Assembly: GCA_018223375.1 (NCBI GenBank)
Contig: JAGTTS010000007.1
Location: forward strand, 77,711 to 141,710
Reading direction: 5' to 3'
Source: Clostridiaceae bacterium Marseille-Q3526
GTDB taxonomy: Bacteria; Bacillota; Clostridia; Lachnospirales; Lachnospiraceae
DNA: 64,000 bases
Below the pieces are notes generated by a model. It was not told where the DNA came from and did not search any database. It was given only the letters and a program-made list of their open reading frames with translations. Positions 34,177-41,823 of this stretch are shown piece by piece (positions within the stretch are counted from its first letter, which is position 1; each line of letters begins with the position of its first letter). A program made the position numbers and the translations under genes.

Positions 34177-35969
34177 TGGCAAAACCAGAGATGAAAAAAG
34201 ACAGGGAAGCGAAAGGGATTTTTAAGGATACAGCAAAGTCAGACACCATAAAAAGAGTGCTGAAGCATATCGGCGCTTACAGGTGGCTGGTGCTGCTTTC
34301 CCTGGTGCTGTCTGCAGTGACAGTGGCCCTGACTCTCTACATTCCCATTTTAATCGGGCAGGCGGTGGATCTGATTACAGGGGAAGGGCAGGTAGACTTT
34401 GACGGCCTGTTCCGGATCTTTGGAATCATGGCGGCGGTGATTCTGGTTACGGCGGCGGCCCAGTGGCTGATGAACGCCATCAACAATCACATCACCTACC
34501 GGGTGGCTATGGACGTCCGGGAGAAGGCCTTCTGCCATTTGGAGATCCTGCCTCTTAAATATATAGACGGCCATTCCTACGGCGACGTTTTAAGCCGCGT
34601 TATCACAGATGTGGATCAGTTTTCCGACGGCCTTTTGATGGGCTTTACCCAGCTGTTTTCCGGAATACTCACGATTTTCGGGACCCTGGTATTTATGTTT
34701 TCCGTTAATCCCTTTATCGCTCTGGTGGTGGTTCTGGTGACGCCTCTTTCCCTGCTGGCAGCAGGCTATATTGCCAAAAAGACCTTCTCCATGTTTCAGG
34801 AGCAGTCGGAGGCCAGAGGAGAGATGACTTCCTTAATTAATGAGATTGTGGAAAATGAGAAGGTGGTGCAGGCCTTCTCCTATGAGCAGAAGGCGGAGGA
34901 GCGGTTTGATAAGATTAACAGCCGCCTGGAAAGCTGCAGTCTCCGGGCTACCTTCTTTTCTTCTATTACAAATCCGGCTACCCGGTTTGTAAACGGCCTG
35001 GTGTACGCAAGCGTGGGAATCGCAGGGGCGGCTGCGGCTATCCATGGTCTTTTGAGCGTGGGACAGCTGACTTCTTTCTTAAACTATGCAAACCAGTATA
35101 CAAAGCCGTTTAACGAGATTTCCGGGGTGGCCACGGAGCTTCAGAACGCCGTCGCCTCGGCTGCCAGAGTGTTTGCCCTCATTGACGAGGAACCGCAGAC
35201 GCCGGAGGCAGAACAGGCGATAGAGCTTCAGGAGGCGGACGGAAGAGTGGAGCTGTCTCACGTAGCGTTTTCCTACCAGCCGGACACGTCTCTGATTGAA
35301 GACTTAAATCTCACGGTGGAACCGGGGAAAAAGATAGCCATTGCAGGCCCTACCGGATGCGGAAAAAGTACGGTGATCAATCTGCTGATGCGTTTTTATG
35401 ATGCGGACAGCGGATGGATTCAGGTCAGCGGCTGCGACATCAGGCAGATGACCAGAAAAAGCCTGCGGGCTTCCTACGGAATGGTTCTCCAGGAGACGTG
35501 GCTGAAAGCGGCGTCTATCCGGGATAATATTGCCTATGGAAGGCCTGACGCCTCCATGGAGGAGATTGTGGAAGCGGCGAAAAAAGCCCATGCCCACAGC
35601 TTCATTACCAGAATGCCGGAGGGATACGACACGGTGATTTCTGAGGACGGAGGCAGTCTTTCCCAGGGACAGAAGCAGCTTTTGTGCATTGCCAGAGTGA
35701 TGCTCTGCCAGCCTCCTATGCTGATTCTGGATGAGGCTACCTCGTCCATTGATACGAGAACCGAGCTGATGGTTCAGGAGGCCTTTGACCGGATGATGGA
35801 GGGGCGCACCAGTTTTATTGTGGCCCACCGCCTTTCTACCATACGAAAGGCAGACCAGATTCTGGTAATGAAGGAGGGAAAAATCATCGAGCAGGGAAAT
35901 CATGAAGAGCTGCTGGCGAAAGGAGGATTTTATTGTGAACTGTACAACAGCCAGTTCGCCGTCTCATAA
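34176..35969 (+). CDS. Heterodimeric ABC exporter half-transporter, catalytic subunit
   Basis: 597 residues (598 if the GTG at 34173 is used). Six-helix exporter domain; Walker A GPTGCGKSTVINL; signature LSQGQKQLL; Walker B MLILDEATSSID with the catalytic Glu intact; switch histidine in IVAHRLSTI. LSQGQ in place of LSGGQ is also typical of the partner subunit in TM288-like heterodimers. Together with the preceding gene it forms a membrane exporter. AGGAGG lies 10 bases upstream inside the previous gene. Confidence 0.88.
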   Translation: MAKPEMKKDREAKGIFKDTAKSDTIKRVLKHIGAYRWLVLLSLVLSAVTVALTLYIPILIGQAVDLITGEGQVDFDGLFRIFGIMAAVILVTAAAQWLMNAINNHITYRVAMDVREKAFCHLEILPLKYIDGHSYGDVLSRVITDVDQFSDGLLMGFTQLFSGILTIFGTLVFMFSVNPFIALVVVLVTPLSLLAAGYIAKKTFSMFQEQSEARGEMTSLINEIVENEKVVQAFSYEQKAEERFDKINSRLESCSLRATFFSSITNPATRFVNGLVYASVGIAGAAAAIHGLLSVGQLTSFLNYANQYTKPFNEISGVATELQNAVASAARVFALIDEEPQTPEAEQAIELQEADGRVELSHVAFSYQPDTSLIEDLNLTVEPGKKIAIAGPTGCGKSTVINLLMRFYDADSGWIQVSGCDIRQMTRKSLRASYGMVLQETWLKAASIRDNIAYGRPDASMEEIVEAAKKAHAHSFITRMPEGYDTVISEDGGSLSQGQKQLLCIARVMLCQPPMLILDEATSSIDTRTELMVQEAFDRMMEGRTSFIVAHRLSTIRKADQILVMKEGKIIEQGNHEELLAKGGFYCELYNSQFAVS

Positions 35970-36483
35970 GGAAGCGGCCGTGATTAAAAGAGAAACGGAT
36001 CGGCAGGAGACGCGGGGACAGGAAAAATTGAGAATCCTGGTAAGCGCCTGCCTGCTGGGAGAAAACTGCAAATACAGCGGAGGATCCAACCGGGACGAAA
36101 CGGTGCTGATGTGGAAAACGAAGCTGGAACAGGAGAAAAAGGCAGAGTTTATCCCCATCTGCCCGGAAGTGGCAGGAGGCCTTTCCACTCCCAGAACGCC
36201 GGCAGAAATCAGAGGAGAGAGAGTCGTAACCCGCGACGGCAGGGATGTGACTGCAGAATATGAAGCCGGGGCCGAAGAGGCTCTCGCGCTGTCAGGGAAG
36301 CACGGCTGCAGATATGCAGTCCTGAAGGAGAGAAGCCCTTCCTGCGGAAGCGGAACCGTCTATGATGGAAGCTTTTCAGGGACTTTGACAGCCGGAGACG
36401 GAATCGCTGCCGCTCTTTTAAAGAAAAACGGCGTAATGGTAGTTGGAGAAAGCCAGGCGCAGAAGCTGTTTGAAATCTTGTAA
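35935..36483 (+). CDS. DUF523 family protein
   Basis: 182 residues from a GTG at 35935 (AGGAGG 8 bases upstream, inside the ABC gene) or 167 from a GTG at 35980 (AAGGA upstream). The core ILVSACLLGENCKYSGGSN, ICPEVAGGLSTPRTPAEI and LKERSPSCGSGTVYDGSFSG is DUF523, a family with conserved cysteines of unknown biochemical role found widely in bacteria. Translation is coupled to the exporter by overlap, but a functional link is not established. Confidence 0.85.
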   Translation: MNCTTASSPSHKEAAVIKRETDRQETRGQEKLRILVSACLLGENCKYSGGSNRDETVLMWKTKLEQEKKAEFIPICPEVAGGLSTPRTPAEIRGERVVTRDGRDVTAEYEAGAEEALALSGKHGCRYAVLKERSPSCGSGTVYDGSFSGTLTAGDGIAAALLKKNGVMVVGESQAQKLFEIL

Positions 36484-36584
36484 ATCAGCCAGGCAGACAG
36501 GTTCTGGATTATATTTTTAACAGAAAATTCCAATTTTTGGCAAAAATGCCGCTGTCCATGTAATTTTTTTGTTTCTTTACTAAA

Positions 36585-36602
36585 AGGATGATACGTCGTC
36601 CT
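36585..36602. promoter_or_regulatory. Imperfect palindrome upstream of Xre gene
   Basis: AGGATGATACGTCGTCCT is an imperfect 18-base inverted repeat just before a TATAAA (36621-36626) and the Xre regulator. It could be an autoregulatory operator; evidence is only the symmetry and position. Confidence 0.3.
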
Positions 36603-36658
36603 AGTTGCTCACGAATATTGTATAAACTAAGGCCAGAATAAAAAAGGAGGCTGAATTT

Positions 36659-36898
36659 ATGCAGATTTGTGAAGCAACTGTAAAGAGAATAGAGGAGCTT
36701 CGAAAGCGAGAACGGCTTACCCTGTACGCTCTGGCCTACAAAACGGGGATGCCGCCCTCCACTTTAAAATGTATTATGAACGGAAGAAGCAAAAATCCGG
36801 GGATTGTCAATATTAAAAAGATTGCCGAGGGCTTTAACATGACAATCCGGGAATTTTACAACAGCGAGATTTTTGACGATTTAGAGCAGGAGGACTAG
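36659..36898 (+). CDS. Xre-family helix-turn-helix regulator
   Basis: 79 residues, essentially one HTH domain: ERLTLYALAYKTGMPPSTLK with CIMNGRSKNPGIVNIKKIAE. No sensor domain. It binds DNA as a small cytosolic regulator; targets are unknown, though the sodium-dependent transporter 69 bases downstream is an obvious candidate. AAGGAGG lies upstream of the ATG. Confidence 0.85.
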   Translation: MQICEATVKRIEELRKRERLTLYALAYKTGMPPSTLKCIMNGRSKNPGIVNIKKIAEGFNMTIREFYNSEIFDDLEQED

Positions 36899-36967
36899 GA
36901 AGAGAGAAGTTTTCCATGCTCTGATAAAAGAAGGCGGAGAAAGAAAAAATAGGAGAGGATTCTGAGT

Positions 36968-38287
36968 ATGGAAAAGAAATCGAGAGATCAGTTCCGGACC
37001 AGGCTGGGATTTATCGTGGCCTGCATCGGTTCTGCTGTGGGGATGGGAAATATATGGATGTTTCCCTATCGGACGGGAGCGTTCGGAGGAGCGGCCTTCC
37101 TGATCCCCTACTTTATTTTTGTTATTCTGCTGGGATTTTCCGGCGTGCTGGGAGAGATGGCCTTTGGCCGCGTGATGCGTACCGGGCCGACAGGGGCCTT
37201 TGGAAAGGCCATGGAAATGAGAGGAAAGAAGGGAGGACGCCTGATCGGCCTGATCCCTGTCATCGGTTCCCTGGGAATTGCCATCGGTTATTCCGTAGTA
37301 GTGGGCTGGTTTTTAAAATATCTGTCTGCGGCAGTTTCCGGAACGCTGGGGCAGGTGGAGGATATGGGAGCTTATTTTGCCTCCCTGTCAGGCAGCTTTG
37401 GAAGCGTAGGCTGGCATATGCTGGGCCTGGCCCTGACCTTCCTTATCATGCTGTTCGGCGTATCCGGCGGAATCGAAAAGATGAATAAGATCATGATGCC
37501 TTTGTTTTTCGTGTTCTTTCTCATCCTTCTTTTCCGCGTGGCGTCTCTTCCCGGAGCAGTGGAAGGCTATAAATATCTGTTTATCCCCAGATGGGAGCTG
37601 CTTGGCAATGTAAAGACCTGGGTTTACGCCCTGGGACAGGCCTTTTTCTCCCTGTCTCTGGCCGGATCGGGCACCATTGTCTACGGCAGCTATTTAAGCG
37701 ACGACGCGGATGTGGTGACCTGCGCCAGAAACGTCGCTTTTTTCGACACCTGCGCCGCGCTTCTGGCGGGAATGGTGGTGATTCCGGCTGTCTTTGCCTT
37801 TGGGCTGGACGTGACGGCGGGACCGCCTCTCATGTTTATCACCCTTCCGGCTGTCTTTAACCAGATGCCGGCCGGCTGGCTGTTCGCAGTCATTTTCTTT
37901 ATCGCCGTGCTGTTTGCAGCGATTACCTCCCTGATGAATCTGTTCGAAACGCCGATCGAGGCCCTTCAGGAGCAGTTTCAGATGTCGAGAAAAGCGGCGG
38001 TGGCCTGCGTGGCGTTTATTGCGGCGGCAGTGGGCGTGTTTATTGAGAGCGCGGACGCAGTGAGCATGTGGATGGACGCAGTTTCGATTTACATGATCCC
38101 TCTGGGAGCCCTGTTGGCGGCAGTCATGTTTTTCTGGGTATGTCCGAAAGGCTTCGCCAGAGAGCAGGTGCAGAAGGGCAGAGAAAAAATGCTTGGTTCC
38201 TGGTTTGAACCGGTGACGCGGTATTTATTCGTAGGGCTGACTCTGGGCGTGTACGTGCTGGGCATTCTGTTTGGAGGAATCGGCTGA
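36968..38287 (+). CDS. Neurotransmitter:sodium symporter (NSS) family transporter
   Basis: 439 residues, about 11-12 membrane spans. GFIVACIGSAVGMGNIWMFP at the N-terminus is the NSS signature that forms the sodium and substrate sites (LeuT TM1); QAFFSLSLAGSGTIVYGSYL corresponds to TM6 and FETPIEALQEQF follows TM8. It imports amino acids or related amines using sodium. Eleven-helix bacterial homologues (MhsT/Tyt1-like) often carry aromatic or hydrophobic amino acids, but the substrate is not determinable here. Confidence 0.9.
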   Translation: MEKKSRDQFRTRLGFIVACIGSAVGMGNIWMFPYRTGAFGGAAFLIPYFIFVILLGFSGVLGEMAFGRVMRTGPTGAFGKAMEMRGKKGGRLIGLIPVIGSLGIAIGYSVVVGWFLKYLSAAVSGTLGQVEDMGAYFASLSGSFGSVGWHMLGLALTFLIMLFGVSGGIEKMNKIMMPLFFVFFLILLFRVASLPGAVEGYKYLFIPRWELLGNVKTWVYALGQAFFSLSLAGSGTIVYGSYLSDDADVVTCARNVAFFDTCAALLAGMVVIPAVFAFGLDVTAGPPLMFITLPAVFNQMPAGWLFAVIFFIAVLFAAITSLMNLFETPIEALQEQFQMSRKAAVACVAFIAAAVGVFIESADAVSMWMDAVSIYMIPLGALLAAVMFFWVCPKGFAREQVQKGREKMLGSWFEPVTRYLFVGLTLGVYVLGILFGGIG

Positions 38288-38302
38288 TCTTTCAGAAAAG
38301 TC

Positions 38303-38331
38303 TTGAAAAGATAAAAAAGATGATGTATAAT
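38303..38331 (+). promoter_or_regulatory. Promoter of ddh-dacA
   Basis: TTGAAA (38303-38308), 17 bases, perfect TATAAT (38326-38331); leader of about 93 bases before ddh. Confidence 0.7.
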
Positions 38332-38350
38332 AATGCACATCTTACAGGGG

Positions 38351-38380
38351 AAGGGGAGTGAGCATTATCACTTCCTTTTT
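38351..38380 (+). terminator. Possible leader attenuator of ddh
   Basis: AAGGGGAGTGA and TCACTTCCTTTTT can form a short hairpin followed by a T run, only about 13-40 bases after the predicted transcription start. This is the layout of a transcription attenuator; no known riboswitch fold was recognised. Confidence 0.4.
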
Positions 38381-38430
38381 GTCATTTTAGTAAGGAAACT
38401 TTATTTTAGTTTACCGGAGAGGAGAAAGAG

Positions 38431-39417
38431 ATGAGCATTAGAATTGGTATTCTCGGATATGGAAATTTAGGACGGGGCGTAGAGTGCGCGGTAAAGCAGA
38501 ATCCTGACATGGAGCTGAAGGCAGTTTTTACGAGGCGCGACCCTGAGACAGTAAAAATTCTCACAGAGAACGCGAAGGTATACCGGGCAGAGGAGGCAGA
38601 ACGCTTAAAAGACGAGATCGACGTGCTCATTCTCTGCGGAGGAAGCGCAACGGATCTGCCGGTGCAGACTCCTGCTTTTGCCAGATGGTTTAACGTAGTG
38701 GACAGTTTTGACACCCACGCCAATATTCCTCAGCACTTCGAGGCAGTGGATCAGGCGGCTTCTGAGAGCGGCCATGTGGGCATCATTTCCGTAGGCTGGG
38801 ATCCGGGCATGTTTTCCTTAAACCGTCTGTACGCCACGGCAGTTCTTCCAGAGGGAAGCAATTACACCTTCTGGGGTAAGGGCGTAAGCCAGGGCCACTC
38901 AGATGCCATCCGCCGGATTGCAGGCGTAAAGGACGCCAGACAGTACACCATTCCCGTAGAGAGCGCCCTTGAGTCTGTGAGAAACGGGGAGAATCCTGAG
39001 CTGACCACCAGACAGAAACACACAAGAGAGTGTTTTGTAGTGGCAGAGGAGGGAGCCGATCTGGCTGCCATTGAGCAGGAAATCAAGACCATGAAGAATT
39101 ATTTCGACGAGTACGACACGACGGTACACTTCATCAGCCAGGAGGAACTGGACAGAGACCACAAGGGACTTCCACACGGCGGATTCGTATTCAGAAGCGG
39201 CAGAACCGGCTGGGAAAAAGAGAACAGCCATGTGATTGAGTACAGCTTAAAGCTGGATTCCAATCCGGAATTTACTTCTTCTGTCATTGTGGCCTACGCA
39301 AGAGCTGCTTACAAGATGAGCAAAGAGGGACAGAAGGGCTGCAAAACAGTCTTTGACGTAGCTCCGTCCTATTTATCTCCAGAGAGCCCGGCTGACTTGA
39401 GAAAGAAATATCTGTAA
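38431..39417 (+). CDS. ddh: meso-Diaminopimelate D-dehydrogenase
   Basis: 328 residues. The Rossmann start IRIGILGYGNLGRGVECAVK and FTRRDPETVKI (NADP site) are followed by VDSFDTHANIPQHFEAVDQA and SVGWDPGMFSLNRLYATAVL, all characteristic of the DAP dehydrogenase family. It makes meso-diaminopimelate from tetrahydrodipicolinate in one step for lysine and peptidoglycan, bypassing the longer acylated routes. GGAGAGGAG precedes the ATG. It is transcribed with the D,D-carboxypeptidase gene 24 bases downstream, linking precursor supply and wall maturation. Confidence 0.93.
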   Translation: MSIRIGILGYGNLGRGVECAVKQNPDMELKAVFTRRDPETVKILTENAKVYRAEEAERLKDEIDVLILCGGSATDLPVQTPAFARWFNVVDSFDTHANIPQHFEAVDQAASESGHVGIISVGWDPGMFSLNRLYATAVLPEGSNYTFWGKGVSQGHSDAIRRIAGVKDARQYTIPVESALESVRNGENPELTTRQKHTRECFVVAEEGADLAAIEQEIKTMKNYFDEYDTTVHFISQEELDRDHKGLPHGGFVFRSGRTGWEKENSHVIEYSLKLDSNPEFTSSVIVAYARAAYKMSKEGQKGCKTVFDVAPSYLSPESPADLRKKYL

Positions 39418-39441
39418 GCGGCGGCTTCAGGGAGAGAATTT

Positions 39442-40929
39442 ATGAAACGAAAGAAATGGAAGATACACGCAAAACAGACGGCGGCTCTCGCCATGGCCTT
39501 CACCCTGATGATTTCAGGCGCAGCTTCAGCGGCGCCCATTCCTCCGGATGGATCCGGGACAGGGCAGACCGCTCAGGGGGGAAACCAGACGTCTCAAGGC
39601 GGCGGACAGAATGGACAGCAGGCCACAGGACCGGCAGGGCCGGGAAACGGCGCTGGAAACTCAGGCTCTGCCTCCAGGCTGCCGTCTCTTTCGGGAACCG
39701 TGTCCACATCCCAGAGCAGCCAGACGTCCCAGAACAGCGCGCAGACAGGAAGCCAGGGAAGCAGCCAGGCGGCAGTTCCCCAGATCAAGGCGGAGGGCGC
39801 AGTTTTGTATGACGCCACCCGGGATCAGGCGCTTTACGAGAAAAATGCGGATACCCGCTATTATCCGGCCAGCATTACGAAGATTATGACAGCGCTTCTG
39901 GTGCTGGAACACTGCAATTTAAACGATACGGTGACGTTTTCCCAGACAGCGGTTACGAATCTGGAGTCAGGAGCCGTGACCCTGGGCGTTCAGGCAGGCG
40001 ATCAGTTTACAGTGGAGCAGTGCCTGTACGGCCTTCTCTTAAAGTCAGCCAACGAGATTGCCAACGGTCTGGCAGAGCACGTGTCGGGAAGCATCAGCGG
40101 ATTCGCCGATCTGATGAATCAGAAGGCGGCTTCTCTGGGCTGCACCAACACCCATTTTGTCAATCCAAACGGCCTGAACGATTCCAACCACTATACGACA
40201 GCCAGAGATATGGCTCTCATTGCAGACGCGGCCTTTTCCAATCCCACCCTCTGCAAAATAGCGTCCACAGTCAATTATGACTTTCCTGCCACGGCCAGCG
40301 TTCCGTCTGTGCGGAAGCTGACCATGGGGCACAAGATGGTCAATCCAGCGAACAGCGAGTATTACAGCGGTATTGTAGGCGGAAAGACAGGCTATACCTC
40401 TTTGGCGGGCAATACCCTTGTCACTTGCGCGGAGAGAAACGGCACAAGGCTGGTGGCCGTTATCTTAAAGAGCCGGCAGACGCACTATGCAGACACCAGA
40501 GCCCTGTTGGACTACGGCTTCTCACTGGTTCAGTCCGGCGGATCTGGATCGGGAACAGGCGGCCCCGGCGGCGGTCCGGGAAGCCAGCAGGGACCGGGAG
40601 GCGGCTCTGCATCCTCCAATCCCCACTGGGTGGAGGATTCCAGGGGATGGCGTTTTGTCAAGGCCGACGGCTCCTACGCTGCCAACGAATGCATGGAGAT
40701 TAACGGGGAGATCTACTGCTTTAAGCCGGATTCCTATATCGTGAGCAATGACTGGTATCAGATAGGAGGAATCTGGTATTTCTTCCGTCCAAGCGGCGGC
40801 CTGGCGAAAAGCCGCTGGATCGAGACAGGCGGAAAGTGGTACTACGTAGACGGAAATGGATCCTTGTTCACAAACGGAACCACGCCAGACGGCTACCGGG
40901 TAGACGCAGACGGAGTGTGGATTCAGTAA
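39442..40929 (+). CDS. D-alanyl-D-alanine carboxypeptidase with C-terminal cell wall-binding repeats
   Basis: 495 residues. A signal peptide (ALAMAFTLMISGAASAAP) precedes a Gly/Gln/Ser-rich linker (to about residue 110). The S11 peptidase domain has SxxK in PASITKIMTALL, SxN in KSANEIANGL and KTG in GGKTGYTSLAG. A Gly-rich linker (GPGGGPGSQQGPGGG) leads to aromatic repeats such as WYQIGGIWYFFRPSGG and WIETGGKWYYVDGNGS, i.e. choline/cell wall-binding type repeats. It trims pentapeptide stems at the cell surface. The repeats match those of the 45.6 kb protein, suggesting a shared wall ligand. Confidence 0.9.
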   Translation: MKRKKWKIHAKQTAALAMAFTLMISGAASAAPIPPDGSGTGQTAQGGNQTSQGGGQNGQQATGPAGPGNGAGNSGSASRLPSLSGTVSTSQSSQTSQNSAQTGSQGSSQAAVPQIKAEGAVLYDATRDQALYEKNADTRYYPASITKIMTALLVLEHCNLNDTVTFSQTAVTNLESGAVTLGVQAGDQFTVEQCLYGLLLKSANEIANGLAEHVSGSISGFADLMNQKAASLGCTNTHFVNPNGLNDSNHYTTARDMALIADAAFSNPTLCKIASTVNYDFPATASVPSVRKLTMGHKMVNPANSEYYSGIVGGKTGYTSLAGNTLVTCAERNGTRLVAVILKSRQTHYADTRALLDYGFSLVQSGGSGSGTGGPGGGPGSQQGPGGGSASSNPHWVEDSRGWRFVKADGSYAANECMEINGEIYCFKPDSYIVSNDWYQIGGIWYFFRPSGGLAKSRWIETGGKWYYVDGNGSLFTNGTTPDGYRVDADGVWIQ

Positions 40930-40943
40930 CTGCCCTTTGTCTA

Positions 40944-41099
40944 TGTCCAGGAAAAAATTTTCAGTGACTTTAAATGGAACAAGAAAATTTTTTCCTGGAC
41001 ATCTTTTTCGGTGACTTTAAGTGGAACAGGAAAATTTTTCCACGGACATCTTTTTCGGTGACTTTGAGTGGAACAAGAAAATTTTTCCTTGTCCCCCGT
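40944..41099 (+). repeat. 47-bp tandem repeat with hairpin potential
   Basis: Units begin at 40964, 41011 and 41058 (GTGACTTTRARTGGAAC...), an exact 47-base period; the third is cut short. Each holds a self-complementary GGAAAATTTTTCC-like core. Just before the first unit, 40944-40962 is a perfect 19-base inverted copy of 40983-41001, forming a strong hairpin followed by TCTTTTTC, which could terminate the dacA transcript. Not CRISPR: repeats are directly abutting without spacers. Confidence 0.8.
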
Positions 41100-41106
41100 C
41101 CTCTGC

Positions 41107-41135
41107 TTGACAATCTCCGTCAAACCTACTATATT
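41107..41135 (+). promoter_or_regulatory. Promoter of the valS leader
   Basis: Perfect TTGACA (41107-41112), 17 bases, TATATT (41130-41135). Confidence 0.75.
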
Positions 41136-41141
41136 ATTTAT

Positions 41142-41484
41142 AGCTGTCTGGAAGAGGTTATGTTCAGACAGACACAGCGCTGTCCACAGAGGCAGCAGAA
41201 ATGAAACAGAAAAAGGCTGAGAAAAAGAGGAGTAGGCAGGAAGCCGCCCGCCAGAGAGAGCAGTCAGCTGGCTGAGAGACTGCTTGGGGAAAGGTCTGCT
41301 GAAGGTAGCTTTTGAGCCCGGCCCTTGAACCTGATTTTTGCGGTTGAGAAGATCAGACAGTAGAGGACTGCGGGGGTTCCCGTTACAGGACAGATGAGAT
41401 TGCCGTTTTATACTTGTGCGGCAGAATAAAGGTGGTACCGCGGTGATTCGCCCTTTGCATATTGCTATGCAGAGGGCTTTTTTA
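41142..41484 (+). promoter_or_regulatory. T-box riboswitch (tRNA-Val type) of valS
   Basis: The T-box AAAGGTGGTACCGCG is at 41428-41442. Stem I elements are visible upstream: AGAGAG and GGCTGAGAGA loop motifs around a GCAGTC/GACTGC stem (about 41254-41284), and a specifier-loop-like GAAGGTAGC (41301-41309) containing the valine codon GTA. A terminator (GCCCTTTGCATA / TATGCAGAGGGC, then T7) follows at 41450-41484. Uncharged tRNA-Val binding the specifier and T-box would favour antitermination and expression of the downstream DUF6472 gene and valS. Confidence 0.88.
41450..41484 (+). terminator. T-box-controlled terminator
   Basis: GCCCTTTGCATA, TTGC loop, TATGCAGAGGGC, then TTTTTTT. Confidence 0.85.
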
Positions 41485-41555
41485 TTTCATAGGAAAAAAT
41501 AGGAAAAAACATTCTATGGAATAAAAAATGCTCCGCAGGAATTCCGCTGCGGGAG
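41480..41555. repeat. Dispersed palindromic repeat element, copy 2 (partial)
   Basis: TTTATTTCATAGGA begins the element; 41521-41542 is the exact reverse complement of 14681-14702. The copy is shorter than the one at 14.6 kb, and sits between the T-box terminator and the DUF6472 gene. Confidence 0.6.
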
Positions 41556-41576
41556 ATGTTTGGGAAAGGAGCCAGA

Positions 41577-41780
41577 ATGTCCGTTCATTCAGGAAAAAAG
41601 AGCCAGGCCTCCAGCTGCGAGACCTGCAGCAATTACGTCTATGACGAAGACTATGGATACTATGTCTGCGAGGCCAGCCTTGACGAGGACGAGATGGCGG
41701 CCTTTCTGGGAGACCGGAAATTCCAGTGTCCCTACTACCACATAAACGACGAGTATCTGATTGTGCGTAAGCAGATGTAG
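41577..41780 (+). CDS. Small DUF6472-like cysteine-rich protein
   Basis: 67 residues from 41577, where AAAGGAG lies 6 bases upstream; an ATG at 41556 is less likely. Four cysteines in CETCSNYVYDEDYGYYVC and FQCPYYH suggest a zinc-ribbon-like fold; the rest is acidic (DEDEMAAFLGD). Proteins of this kind are conserved just upstream of valS or elsewhere in Lachnospiraceae but have no known role. Located between the valine T-box and valS, so its expression should respond to tRNA-Val charging. Confidence 0.75.
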   Translation: MSVHSGKKSQASSCETCSNYVYDEDYGYYVCEASLDEDEMAAFLGDRKFQCPYYHINDEYLIVRKQM

Positions 41781-41823
41781 AATCGAACACGCGCAGAAAC
41801 AATAAGAAAAAGGAGATTACAGG

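Noticed and set aside
40941..41123. Repetitive minus-strand open frame, and the repeats as a possible CRISPR
   Set aside because: The open frame is a product of the 47-bp tandem repeats. Repeats abut directly with no unique spacers, so not a CRISPR array.
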